DNA from: JAAEQG01 sp023133475
Lineage (GTDB): Bacteria; Planctomycetota; Phycisphaerae; UBA1845
Direction of reading: 5' to 3'
Assembly (NCBI GenBank): GCA_030631415.1
Contig: DAOVLE010000099.1
Location: 1-17,284, forward strand
Length of the DNA stretch: 17,284 nucleotides
Shown: positions 1 to 6,206 of the stretch, piece after piece
Layout of the letters: every line of letters begins with the position of its first letter
Position numbering within the stretch: position 1 is the first letter of the stretch
The notes under the pieces: model-generated
What the model was told of the DNA's origin: nothing
The model's database searches: none
The model's input: the letters and a program-made list of their open reading frames with translations, nothing else
Position numbers and translations under genes: made by a program

Positions 1-157
1 ATTTCCAGTCCGTCTCGGTCGCGGCCAACTTACGTCGGGCCGGGTTCGCGTGGATGTAGTGTGCCGCCGACCAAGCCGTCTTCGCCTTGCAGATGTTTCG
101 ATCATAACCCCCTCCGACAGAGGCCCACAACTCGATATCCCGTTTCGTCGTAAACAT
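1..157 (-). pseudogene. C-terminal part of a REP-associated (Y1/RAYT-type) transposase, truncated
   Basis: Reading the minus strand from the ATG at 157 to the window edge gives about 52 open codons. They include GGGYDRNI and, further on, AAHYIHANPARRKLAATETDW. This matches the signature found after the catalytic tyrosine region in REP-associated transposases (consensus GGGYDRN ... YIHxNPVRRGLV ... DWxWSS). The gene runs off the left edge, so its true C-terminus is not visible. An in-frame TGA (158-160) lies directly before the ATG, and the expected upstream HUH and tyrosine catalytic parts are absent; instead a palindromic repeat begins about 24 bp away. I read it as an N-terminally deleted remnant. 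RAYT enzymes are single-strand transposases thought to spread REP hairpins carrying a GTAG tetranucleotide, which is what fills this window. A short intact gene of another kind is unlikely. Confidence 0.7.
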
Positions 158-180
158 TCAGTAAACCCGTCCAGCCTGTT

Positions 181-218
181 GTACCGCCGGCATCCTGCCG
201 GCTGGAAGCCGGCGGTAC
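181..218. repeat. Palindromic REP-like element, GTACCGCCGGC arms
   Basis: Arms GTACCGCCGGC (181-191) and GCCGGCGGTAC (208-218) form a perfect 11-bp inverted repeat. On the minus strand a nested hairpin GCCGGCT-TCC-AGCCGGC has the same TCC loop as the main REP family of the window, but the tetranucleotide is GTAC rather than GTAG. It lies just upstream of the transposase remnant. Confidence 0.75.
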
Positions 219-226
219 GGAGGTCC

Positions 227-247
227 GGCGAACGAGGTGGGGCACCC
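227..247 (+). repeat. Single arm of a dispersed palindrome
   Basis: The 21 bases beginning GGCGAACGAGG and ending GGGGCACCC closely match the right arm of the long imperfect palindrome at 5640-5694. Only one arm is present here. The rest of 158-418 holds hairpins and a promoter and no convincing gene. Confidence 0.5.
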
Positions 248-313
248 ACCACATACGCCCTTAAGTCAACAGCATTGGGAACTGAGGGAGGGATTTTTCG
301 TTCGGCCTTCTCA

Positions 314-331
314 CCCGGCATAAATGCCGGG
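314..331. repeat. Perfect hairpin just upstream of a promoter
   Basis: CCCGGCAT and ATGCCGGG are perfect complements around AA (or a 7-bp stem around TAAA). No T-run follows on the plus strand, so a classical terminator is not supported. It may be another extragenic palindrome. Confidence 0.6.
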
Positions 332-349
332 CCTGGCGCGACCCGTCGC

Positions 350-378
350 TTGCCAGTTTTGCCGGGCGGCGCTATACT
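350..378 (+). promoter_or_regulatory. Sigma70-type promoter for the FmdB-like/DUF6677-like operon
   Basis: TTGCCA (350-355) and TATACT (373-378) are separated by 17 bp, close to the sigma70 consensus in both boxes and ideal in spacing. The expected start near 385 gives a leader of about 34 nt before the ATG at 419. No operator was recognised. Confidence 0.65.
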
Positions 379-418
379 TGGGCGTCCGTGAATGGTTTCG
401 AGAAGGGACGGCGTGGAC

Positions 419-505
419 ATGCCGATATGCGAGTGCCGTTGCAATTATTGCCGGCACAAGTTCGAGGAGTTGGCCCGCTCGATCCGGGAGCAACAACACA
501 CATAA
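419..505 (+). CDS. 28-residue FmdB-like half zinc ribbon, translationally coupled to the next gene
   Basis: This short frame reads MPICECRCNYCRHKFEEL and ends with IREQQHT. FmdB-family zinc ribbons begin MPIYEYRCxxCGHxFExL, so the start, the C8-x2-C11 knuckle, the basic residue, the F and the E line up residue for residue. The second CPxCG knuckle of the family (usual length about 60-110) is missing, and no other frame downstream supplies it. Positions 4 and 6, normally Tyr, are Cys, giving four cysteines in eleven residues. A moderate ribosome site (AGAAGGGA, 401-408) and a good promoter precede it. Its TAA overlaps the ATG of the following gene by one base (TAATG), typical of coupled translation. 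It may be a functional mini-protein, a leader ORF, or the remnant of a full FmdB gene. Metal binding by half a ribbon would need dimerisation or a partner; that is inference. Confidence 0.6.
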   Translation: MPICECRCNYCRHKFEELARSIREQQHT

Positions 506-948
506 TGGCTTCAACCAACACGAATAGCATGATGCGGGTGATTATGGCGGGGTTCCTGGCGTGGCTGATGCCGGGGGCTGGGCATCTTTATGTGGGTGAG
601 CACCGCCGTGGAGTTATCTTCCTGGTGGTCATCGGCGCCACGTTCTGGAGCGGGGTGGCTGTGGGCGGAGTGTCCAACACCGTCGATCCGCAAAACCGCA
701 CCGCGTGGTTTATGGCTCAGATCAGCACGGGCACCCACGCTTTGGCTGCGGTGGGCTTGAAGGCGGTGCTGGGCGAGTCGCGGTCCACCTATTGCTGGCA
801 GGCAGAGGACGTGGCGGTGGTGTATTCGGGGATAGCCGGCTTGTTGAATCTGCTGGTGATTCTGGACGCTCTGTCCCGGGCGGACGTGGTGGTTCCCGCC
901 GCCGGCAGGGCGCGTTCGGCGGGACGCGGGCAAAGGGGGGAGGCATGA
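505..948 (+). CDS. DUF6677-like small membrane protein
   Basis: The product (147 aa) starts at the ATG overlapping the preceding TAA; an upstream in-frame GTG at 388 would overlap the zinc-ribbon frame and lacks support. Residues 11-31 contain FLAWLMPGAGHLYVG, the TM2-like motif of a planctomycete family I believe is DUF6677. Predicted membrane segments lie near residues 11-27, 36-56 and 104-121, the last (SGIAGLLNLLVILDALSRA) also typical of that family. The C-terminus is rich in Arg, Gly and Ala and probably cytoplasmic. The function of the family is unknown. The gene sits in the middle of a three-gene overlapping operon: TAATG with the upstream zinc ribbon and ATGA with the downstream small membrane protein, suggesting the three act together in the inner membrane. 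Confidence 0.75.
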   Translation: MASTNTNSMMRVIMAGFLAWLMPGAGHLYVGEHRRGVIFLVVIGATFWSGVAVGGVSNTVDPQNRTAWFMAQISTGTHALAAVGLKAVLGESRSTYCWQAEDVAVVYSGIAGLLNLLVILDALSRADVVVPAAGRARSAGRGQRGEA

Positions 949-1175
949 ACGGATGGCTGATAGCATGGTTGACGACGCCGGTTCAGCTCTCCGGCGTGTG
1001 GCGCCTGTTGCTGTTGATCCCGCTGTGCTTGAGCATCAGCGTTGTTTACAAAACGATCCAGTGCGAACGACTTGGTGACATACCGCAGGCGATTCTGGCG
1101 CTGTGGGTGACCATCATCGGGGGGATGATTGGGGTCGGGGTGCTCATGTGGGCGGTGTTTATGCTCCTGGCGTAG
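945..1175 (+). CDS. Small two-helix membrane protein of unknown function
   Basis: The 76-residue product begins at an ATG overlapping the upstream TGA (ATGA). A GGGGGGAGG purine run ends one base before the start, so translation probably depends on coupling. Two hydrophobic stretches are visible: about residues 18-35 (VWRLLLLIPLCLSISVVY) and 49-76 (AILALWVTIIGGMIGVGVLM onward). The loop between them carries the polar sequence KTIQCERLGD. I do not recognise the family beyond its position after a DUF6677-like gene. A longer reading beginning at 705 in the same frame is a shadow of the preceding gene. The stop is the TAG in GCGTAGGGGGTGGG, which resembles a decayed copy of the GTAG repeat. Confidence 0.7.
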   Translation: MNGWLIAWLTTPVQLSGVWRLLLLIPLCLSISVVYKTIQCERLGDIPQAILALWVTIIGGMIGVGVLMWAVFMLLA

Positions 1176-1206
1176 GGGGTGGGTTGTGAGCATACCGGAA
1201 CCTCGC

Positions 1207-1400
1207 GGACGTGCTCCCCTTTTACGCGCTCCCCTTCGGGTCGCCGCTAAACGTTGCGGACTTGTCGCCGCTAAACCTGGATTATTCATGAACGCAGAGA
1301 CGCAGAGAACGCAGAGGAAAGCGAGGAGAGAGAATTGTAGGGCGGGTTCCACCCGCCGTTGTGACTAATCCCACATTTTCCATTTTCAATTTTCAATTTC
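1207..1400 (+). repeat. Composite intergenic element, copy 1 (upstream of the permease gene)
   Basis: This fills the 1176-1470 gap. In order it contains CGCTCCCCTTCGGGTCGCCG, two CTAAAC modules separated by a GCGGACTTGTCGCC spacer, a purine-rich GAACGCAGAGACGCAGAG block (1281-1334), one REP (1336-1357), and a CATTTTCCATTTTC minisatellite (1374-1400). The same modules occur near 9560, 12184, 13633 and 15579. Here the REP lies between the purine block and the minisatellite rather than at the outer end. Confidence 0.8.
1336..1357 (+). repeat. REP-like hairpin (GTAG family), single copy
   Basis: TGTAG is followed by a perfect stem GGCGGGT (1341-1347) and ACCCGCC (1351-1357) around TCC. This is the consensus member of the window's main repeat family. 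Confidence 0.85.
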
Positions 1401-1470
1401 CCACACGCCCTACATGTTTTGACGAGTTACGGTTGGGCAGGCGGTGGGGAATCTGGTATCCTGCTTGAGA

Positions 1471-2760
1471 ATGAATCCGTTTCGCATCGAGGTTTTCTGG
1501 CTGGGGATCAACAATCTGCGACGGCATAAGCTACGATCCCTCCTGACGGCATTGGGGATCATCTTTGGCGTGGCGGCGGTGATCTGCATGCTCTCTATCA
1601 GCGAGGGCGCCTCTGCCGACGAAATGCGGCTGATCCACGCCTTGGGCACGCGGAACATCATTATCACCTCGGTCAAGCCGGAGCAGGAGACCCAGGCCTC
1701 CAAGGGCAACACTGCGATGCTGGAATACGGCATCACCCACGTGGACCACGATCTGATCGTCAATACCATCCCGCATGTGGAGAGTGTGGTCTCGCTGAGG
1801 CGGGTTTCGGAGCATGTGTACCGCCGAGACAAAAGTTTTTACGGCAAGGTGGCGGGCACCACTCCGGAGTTTTTCAAGGTGGTCAACGTTTCCGCCGGCC
1901 GGGGGCGATTGTTGACCGACCAGGACATCCGTGAGAAGAAGAAAATCTGCGTCATCGGTGACGATGTGTGCAGGAGCTTGTTCGGGTATGAGGACCCCAT
2001 AGGCCAGACGATTTACGTACAGCGTCATGGGGACACCGAACCGTATGAAGTTGTGGGTGTTCTGGGGCGGATAATGACCGCCGGTGCCCCTGCCCGCGGT
2101 GTCGAGGAGCGCGACCTGAACCGCGAAGTGTTCATCCCGCTGACCACGGCGGAAACCCGCTACGGCGACACCACCATGAAACACCGCAGCGGTTCCCGCG
2201 AGTTTTTCAAGATGCAGTTGTCGGGTTTGTACGTGACCGTGGACACGATTGAGAACGTGCTGGCAGTGTCCGGCATGATCAAGCGTGTGTTCGAGCACAA
2301 TCACGAGAAAACCGACTACGACATCCGCGTTCCGCTGGAGCGGTTAAAGTTGGCTGAGAGGAAGAAGCGGAACTCGCAGTTGTTGTTGGGGTTCATTGCC
2401 GGCATATCCTTGCTGGTGGGGGGGATCGGGATCATGAACATCATGTTGGCCACCGTCACCGAGCGCACCCGCGAGATTGGGATTCGCCGTGCTCTGGGAG
2501 CCAAACGCCGCGACATTGCTGCCCAGTTTTTGGTGGAGACCGTGGTGCTTTGCATGGCCGGCGGGTTTTTGGGGGTGGTGCAGGGCTATCTGGGGGCGGT
2601 GCTTATCAATCAGGCGGCTCGCTGGGGAGAGGCTATCATCCAGCCCTGGGCAGTGGTGATCAGTTTCGGGCTCTCGGTGTTGGTGGGTGTGTTTTTCGGC
2701 ATGTATCCAGCCATCTCGGCGTCGAAACTGGACCCCATCGAAGCATTGCGTCATGAGTAG
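1471..2760 (+). CDS. MacB/FtsX-type ABC transporter permease
   Basis: The product (429 aa from the ATG at 1471) has the MacB/LolC permease layout. An N-terminal helix is near residues 20-42 (LRSLLTALGIIFGVAAVICM), then a large periplasmic MacB_PCD domain to about residue 300, and three C-terminal helices in the FtsX domain. The hallmark segment SLLVGGIGIMNIMLATVTER followed by TREIGIRRALGAKRRDI is intact, as is the final PAISASKLDPIEALRHE. Such permeases work as dimers with a LolD/MacB-type ATPase and a periplasmic adaptor in export or lipoprotein transport. Neither partner gene is adjacent, so this is an orphan component in the window. The 1471 start is chosen because the protein then begins at the expected amphipathic segment; an in-frame upstream start at 1444 adds nine residues. 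A TTGGGC/TATCCT pair (1433-1438, 1457-1462) would give a nearly leaderless transcript; weak. Confidence 0.9.
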   Translation: MNPFRIEVFWLGINNLRRHKLRSLLTALGIIFGVAAVICMLSISEGASADEMRLIHALGTRNIIITSVKPEQETQASKGNTAMLEYGITHVDHDLIVNTIPHVESVVSLRRVSEHVYRRDKSFYGKVAGTTPEFFKVVNVSAGRGRLLTDQDIREKKKICVIGDDVCRSLFGYEDPIGQTIYVQRHGDTEPYEVVGVLGRIMTAGAPARGVEERDLNREVFIPLTTAETRYGDTTMKHRSGSREFFKMQLSGLYVTVDTIENVLAVSGMIKRVFEHNHEKTDYDIRVPLERLKLAERKKRNSQLLLGFIAGISLLVGGIGIMNIMLATVTERTREIGIRRALGAKRRDIAAQFLVETVVLCMAGGFLGVVQGYLGAVLINQAARWGEAIIQPWAVVISFGLSVLVGVFFGMYPAISASKLDPIEALRHE

Positions 2761-2869
2761 CCGGGGAGCGTCTTTGGCGGCATCTTCGCCCCAATTCAAG
2801 TCGTAACCACATTAGTTATCTGCCACTTACATTTTCGGACATTCTTTGAGAACCATTGCGAGTGTCGGC

Positions 2870-2898
2870 TTGCCTGGACACCTTTCGTGTTGTATAGT
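2870..2898 (+). promoter_or_regulatory. Candidate distal promoter of the sigma factor gene
   Basis: TTGCCT (2870-2875) and TATAGT (2893-2898) are 17 bp apart. A start near 2905 would give a leader of almost 200 nt. The rest of the 2761-3101 gap holds the second promoter and a palindrome and no supported gene. Confidence 0.5.
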
Positions 2899-2965
2899 TG
2901 AAGTGGTAGTTGGCTCCCCACACTGGTTTTCCCCGCAATAAGCAACGAGCAGGTATTGTTGTCGG

Positions 2966-2981
2966 CAGACATATTTGTCTG
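2966..2981. promoter_or_regulatory. 16-bp palindrome between the two promoters
   Basis: CAGACA-TATT-TGTCTG is a perfect 6-bp inverted repeat. GCAAC (2942-2946) and GTTGC (2984-2988) could extend it as a leader-RNA structure. It lies 15 bp upstream of the proximal -35 box, so it could equally be an operator. No T-run follows. Confidence 0.4.
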
Positions 2982-2995
2982 TTGTTGCAAAGTGG

Positions 2996-3026
2996 TTGCA
3001 CACAGGGCTAGTCCTTGTCGTATAAG
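2996..3026 (+). promoter_or_regulatory. Candidate proximal promoter of the sigma factor gene
   Basis: TTGCAC (2996-3001) and TATAAG (3021-3026) are separated by 19 bp (18 bp if the second box is read as GTATAA). The implied leader is about 70 nt. Confidence 0.4.
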
Positions 3027-3101
3027 AGTAGGAGGGAGGAAACGAGACTTGCTCGAGGCGAATACCTGAACCGGCGGATTTGACGAGTCCAGGAGGTAGA
3101 C

Positions 3102-4091
3102 ATGGCAGTGCAACTGATGACAACTAAGCTTCTGGAGAAGAAGGAAGCGGATGTGCCCGTGGGGAGCCGTGCTCATCGTGGGGTGCTCGATTCGCTTAGC
3201 CCTGATGATCGGCTGATCCTGGGCCACTTTCTGAGCGACCCCGTGGAGTTTATCGATCATCCGGATTTGCACCGGCGTCAGGCGGAGGCGAAGTTATTCG
3301 GTGCCGTGGCGGAGTTGGTTTCTCCAGGGGTGCCCTGTTTTGCCCCCGCCCAGCCGGTGGTTACCCGCTCGGCAGGCCCGAGAGGGATTCCCACCTTGAG
3401 CGGCGAGCAGGAGCGTACCCTGTTCTTGCGTTACAACTACGCACGGATGTGTATTCGCAAGTTGCAGGATCAGTTCCCCGGCAGGGCGATGACGGCGAAA
3501 GCAACGCGGCAGTTCCTGGCTTGGGGACGGCGGGCGTTGGAGGCTCGCAGCACCATCACCGAGATGAATCTTCCGCTGGTGATGGCGATGGCCAAGCGAA
3601 CCAGGTTGGCTTCGATCGACTATAACGAGCTGATCAGTGAAGGGAACATGGCTTTGCTGCGTAGTGTGAACAAGTTCGATTGCAATCGCGGGTTCAAGTT
3701 CAGCACGTATGCGTGCCGGGCAATCCTCAAGAGTTTTTCGCGTGTTGCGATGCGTATCAGCCGCTACCGCGGACGATTCCCCACGGAGTTCGACCCGGCG
3801 ATCGAACGTAGCGATTATCTGGAGCACAAGCGCGACGAGATCGAAACCGACTGCGTACAGGAGTTGAAGGAGATTCTGCTGCGCAACCTCGCCGACCTGA
3901 GCGAGGTGGAGCAGACTGTGATCCATGAACGGTTCGCCCTCCGCCGCACGAGGGGAGACAACTTCACACCCAAGACCCTGGAGCAGGTGGGCACGATAAT
4001 TGGCGTCACCAAAGAGCGTGTGCGGCAGATTCAGAACAAAGCGTTGAAGAAGATTCGGACGGCGTTGGAAGACAAATACCTCGCGGCCTAA
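3102..4091 (+). CDS. Sigma-70 family RNA polymerase sigma factor lacking region 3
   Basis: The product is 329 aa, with a perfect AGGAGG five bases before the ATG. Residues 1-90 are a low-similarity N-terminus. Residues 100-122 (SGEQERTLFLRYNYARMCIR) resemble region 1.2. Region 2 spans about 150-225 and includes NLPLVMAMAKR, DYNELISEGNMALLRSVNKF and RGFKFSTYACRAILKSF. Region 4 spans about 260-322, ending with the helix-turn-helix TLEQVGTIIGVTKERVRQIQ and NKALKKIRTAL. Only about 30 residues link regions 2 and 4, so region 3 is missing or minimal. In RpoD the promoter-melting segment reads YATWWIRQ; here it is YACRAILK, with both tryptophans absent. It is therefore an alternative, not the housekeeping, sigma factor. 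No anti-sigma gene is adjacent. Two candidate promoters and a long leader suggest complex regulation. Confidence 0.9.
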   Translation: MAVQLMTTKLLEKKEADVPVGSRAHRGVLDSLSPDDRLILGHFLSDPVEFIDHPDLHRRQAEAKLFGAVAELVSPGVPCFAPAQPVVTRSAGPRGIPTLSGEQERTLFLRYNYARMCIRKLQDQFPGRAMTAKATRQFLAWGRRALEARSTITEMNLPLVMAMAKRTRLASIDYNELISEGNMALLRSVNKFDCNRGFKFSTYACRAILKSFSRVAMRISRYRGRFPTEFDPAIERSDYLEHKRDEIETDCVQELKEILLRNLADLSEVEQTVIHERFALRRTRGDNFTPKTLEQVGTIIGVTKERVRQIQNKALKKIRTALEDKYLAA

Positions 4092-4129
4092 CCAGCCCTG
4101 GGAGAAGAGAGATTAACGTTCCCCGTGCA

Positions 4130-4160
4130 GCGGCGACTTCTCACGCGGAGAGGTCGCCGC
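4130..4160 (+). terminator. Strong hairpin after the sigma factor gene
   Basis: Arms 4130-4142 and 4148-4160 pair over 13 bp (one G-T wobble) around a 5-nt loop, 38 bp after the stop codon. The following bases are CTTCCCTTGG, not a clean T-run, so termination is likely but not certain. Confidence 0.55.
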
Positions 4161-4183
4161 TTCCCTTGGAATGGAAAATGAGT

Positions 4184-4258
4184 TGTAGGGCGGGTTCCAC
4201 CCGCCGTTCAGTCCAAGGTCCAAAGTCAGTGAAGAAGGCGGGTGGAACCCGCCCTACA
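4184..4258. repeat. Inverted pair of GTAG-family REPs (BIME-like)
   Basis: Two 22-bp REP copies (4184-4205 plus, 4237-4258 minus) are perfect reverse complements separated by 31 bp. A short AATGGAAAATG trace of the minisatellite (4170-4180) lies just outside. The pair sits between the sigma factor gene and the MobA-like gene. Confidence 0.85.
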
Positions 4259-4309
4259 TCTCTTGCCTCTTGAGTGGACAAACCACTGCCGAGGCGCGAG
4301 ACTGACACC

Positions 4310-4909
4310 ATGGCAATATCCTGTATCGCGGGTCTTCTGGCTGGTGGGGCCAGCAAGCGTTTCGGCAGCCCGAAGGCTCTGCTTGAACTGACGCCCGGTT
4401 GCACGATGCTGGAACACGTGGCGATGGCTGCTTCGGCGGTGGCTGACGAGGTTGTTATCCTCGGTAATCCGCCAACACTCCCGGATTCGTTGGCGACGAT
4501 TCCCATCCTTGCCGATGCCGCACCTGTCTGTGGCCCGATGGGCGGGCTGTGCACACTTTTGGAATACTGCTCGCCGCGGTGGGGGCTGTTACTAGCGTGC
4601 GATCTTCCAGTCTTGCGAACGGTGGTTTTGCAACGCCTGCTCCAGGTCGCACTCAACCACCCCCAGGCCGAGGTTGTGGCGTTCGTATCTTCTGTAAACC
4701 ACAGGGTTTACGAATGCTGTTGTGCTTTGTATAACCCCGTGCTGCATCCGCTTGCCACAGCCGCCCTTAAGCGTGGTGAGACGGGTTTGCAACACTTGCT
4801 GCGTGTGGCGCGGACAATTGCCCTGGTTCCCTCGCCAAGCGAAGCTCGGGCACTTCGCGACGTTGACACCATGGCAGACCTGGACGCACTCGGCGATTTG
4901 AGGGCATAA
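4310..4909 (+). CDS. mobA: MobA-like nucleotidyltransferase (molybdenum cofactor guanylyltransferase family)
   Basis: The product is 199 aa, close to the usual 190-210 of MobA. The nucleotide-binding signature LAGGASKRFGSPKALL (residues 9-24) is complete, with the conserved glycines, Arg and Lys. A GPMGGL motif and the metal-binding aspartate of LLACDLPVL follow, and DVDTMADL near the C-terminus corresponds to the NTPxDL-type end of the family. MobA joins GMP to molybdopterin in the cytoplasm. No other molybdenum cofactor gene is in the window, so a related enzyme (MocA- or IspD-like) cannot be excluded. The start at 4310 places the sugar-nucleotide motif at the normal distance from the N-terminus; an upstream in-frame start (4274) lacks this. 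The ribosome site is weak (GAGGCG about ten bases upstream). The gene is convergent with a PEP-CTERM gene, with a REP between them. Confidence 0.8.
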   Translation: MAISCIAGLLAGGASKRFGSPKALLELTPGCTMLEHVAMAASAVADEVVILGNPPTLPDSLATIPILADAAPVCGPMGGLCTLLEYCSPRWGLLLACDLPVLRTVVLQRLLQVALNHPQAEVVAFVSSVNHRVYECCCALYNPVLHPLATAALKRGETGLQHLLRVARTIALVPSPSEARALRDVDTMADLDALGDLRA

Positions 4910-4918
4910 CCATCCTTA

Positions 4919-4939
4919 GGTGGGTGAAACCCGCCCTAC
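4919..4939 (-). repeat. GTAG-family REP between convergent genes, overlapping a stop codon
   Basis: On the minus strand the sequence is GTAGGGCGGGTTTCACCCACC, here given as GTAG plus arms GGCGGGT and ACCCACC around TTC. Its TAG (4936-4938) is the stop codon of the minus-strand PEP-CTERM gene. It lies ten bases beyond the stop of the convergent MobA-like gene. Confidence 0.8.
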
Positions 4940-5475
4940 CGTACTTTACGCCGTGCCGTCACCAGGAAGACGACAAAAAAGCAGAGAGCAACAGGCTCGG
5001 GAATTACGGTTACGTGGCCAAGCTCGAAGGTGACGGTATCGAAACCCTCTGGGTCAAGCCCGAACCCCTCGTTGAAATCACCCGGAGTTACACTAACCCG
5101 CAGATCGCTCTCGCCGATCACATCGGCGGATAACGTCATCGTGGCTAAGAGGATAACGTTCCCGCTGACACTCTCGGGGAATGCCACACCAGCCAAACCA
5201 TCCCCATCGGGCGCGTATGCGGCGGTCCAATCCGGGCCGATCACAGGTTCACCCGCCAGCGAAATAACGGACTCGTCATCGATCGTCAGGTCGAGCCCCC
5301 AGGCAACAACCGGATCGGAGATGTCAGCCACAATGTCGATGTTGAATACATCCCCGAGATCAGCAGTTATATCGGGCGGATCGAATCGTACAATGACGCT
5401 TGCCTGGGCCGGTCGGCCAAGAGAGAGAGCCGTCAAGAAAACTGCAACGAACGTGCAATTGAGGAGACGATACAT
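4936..5475 (-). CDS. PEP-CTERM sorting domain protein with cohesin-like fold
   Basis: The 179-residue product has a signal peptide (MYRLLNCTFVAVFLTALSLG, then RPAQA). The beta-rich body contains VRFDPPDITADLGDVFNIDI and VVAWGLDLTIDD, typical of cohesin-like domains in planctomycete exported proteins. The C-terminus is a PEP-CTERM signal: VIPEP, a hydrophobic stretch and the basic ARRKVR. PEP-CTERM proteins are cut and sorted by an exosortase at the cell envelope; no exosortase is in the window. The start at 5475 is preferred because AGGAAAGGGA lies just upstream; an in-frame ATG at 5502 would place that purine run inside the gene. The last codon is followed by a TAG that belongs to a REP. The native end may therefore have been altered, though the basic tail looks complete. 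Confidence 0.85.
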   Translation of the reverse strand: MYRLLNCTFVAVFLTALSLGRPAQASVIVRFDPPDITADLGDVFNIDIVADISDPVVAWGLDLTIDDESVISLAGEPVIGPDWTAAYAPDGDGLAGVAFPESVSGNVILLATMTLSADVIGESDLRVSVTPGDFNEGFGLDPEGFDTVTFELGHVTVIPEPVALCFFVVFLVTARRKVR

Positions 5476-5573
5476 GGGATTCCCTTTCCTGAGAATCTTC
5501 ACCGTGTCATCGGTTCACTTCCTCTCTCTTCGTCCCACAGACTTCCTCAATCCCGCAGTGGGGGACTGACTCA

Positions 5574-5637
5574 AATCAGTACCGCGACCATAAGGGAGCG
5601 GCCTCCCAATCAGTACCGCGACCGTAAGGGAGCGGCC
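5574..5637 (+). repeat. 34-bp repeat family, two tandem copies
   Basis: Two units start at 5574 and 5608, each beginning AATCAGTACCGCGACC and ending with GGGAGCGGC. They lie in the 5476-6206 gap, which otherwise holds palindromes, a gene remnant and a terminator. Confidence 0.85.
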
Positions 5638-5639
5638 AT

Positions 5640-5694
5640 GGGCGCCCCACCTCGTTCGCCAGCCCTCTGGGCCGGCGAACGGGATGGGGCACCC
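5640..5694. repeat. Long imperfect palindrome
   Basis: Bases 5640-5665 pair with 5669-5694 around TCT over about 26 positions, with three mismatches and one G-T wobble. The inner stem is GTTCGCC/GGCGAAC. A single arm of the same family is at 227-247. Confidence 0.75.
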
Positions 5695-5706
5695 GCATTC
5701 GCGTCC

Positions 5707-5726
5707 CCCACCGCTAAAGCGGTGGG
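5707..5726. repeat. Hairpin of the CTAAAG family
   Basis: CCCACCGCT and AGCGGTGGG form a perfect 9-bp stem around AA. A diverged copy with one mismatch lies at 16704-16723; GCCACCC follows both. Confidence 0.7.
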
Positions 5727-5736
5727 CCACCCACCC

Positions 5737-6000
5737 TTACAGCCCAAGAAAGACCACCTCAAACTCGTCATCGTCGAAATCAAAATCCTCCAGTCTCCCG
5801 ACGGAGCGAAGTCCGCGGTCCCGTCGTCGGCAACAGCCACGGGCGGTGACCAGAGACCGTTCGTTGATGCCGAGAACACCAGCTCAGCCCCGTTGACGGT
5901 GCTGCGCTCCAGATCGTTGTACACCCAGACGAGTTGTTCCTCGTTCTCAACCGCAACCAGAGAAAGGCTCGGATCCGCAGAGACCTCATTGCCTCGTTAC
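5737..6000 (-). pseudogene. Frameshifted C-terminal remnant of an exported protein
   Basis: On the minus strand from about 5993 a protein-like reading begins EVSADPSLSLVAVENEEQLV and continues through WVYNDLERSTVNGAELVFSA, then NGLWSPPVAVADDGTADFAP. It has no start codon of its own. Near 5795 the frame breaks: shifting by one base gives the acidic ending LEDFDFDDDEFEVVFLGL followed by TAA (5737-5739). The WSPP and DDGTADFAP pattern recalls bladed or sandwich-type extracellular proteins, but I cannot name a family. An in-frame stop lies just upstream of the readable part. I infer a decayed 3' gene fragment. Confidence 0.5.
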
Positions 6001-6113
6001 ATCGTTGCCTGTTGCCTGTTGCCTTTACACCACGAGTTCACTGAGTGTATACCATCTCACGATGTGATTGCAAGGTTATTTCGTGAACGCTCCGCTAGAT
6101 AGAGCAATACAGA

Positions 6114-6147
6114 CCGGGCGGCCCGGAATATGAACCAGGCCGCCCGG
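6114..6147 (-). terminator. Hairpin downstream of the TSP3 protein gene
   Basis: CCGGGCGGCC (6114-6123) and GGCCGCCCGG (6138-6147) are perfect 10-bp arms around a 14-nt loop, 59 bp past the stop of the minus-strand gene. On that strand TCTGTATTGCT follows, moderately T-rich. It is probably a rho-independent terminator. Confidence 0.6.
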
Positions 6148-6206
6148 AGAGGAGTAGATACAATTGTCTCAGGGGAGCCCGACAGACGCGGGCAACCCGG
6201 TAATGG

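Noticed and set aside
705..944. Upstream extension of the small membrane protein gene to 705
   Set aside because: It overlaps the DUF6677-like gene almost entirely; the ATGA junction at 945 with its purine run is the better start.
2796..3272. Minus-strand open frame upstream of the sigma factor gene
   Set aside because: It overlaps the start of the sigma factor gene and both promoters, and shows no recognisable protein features.
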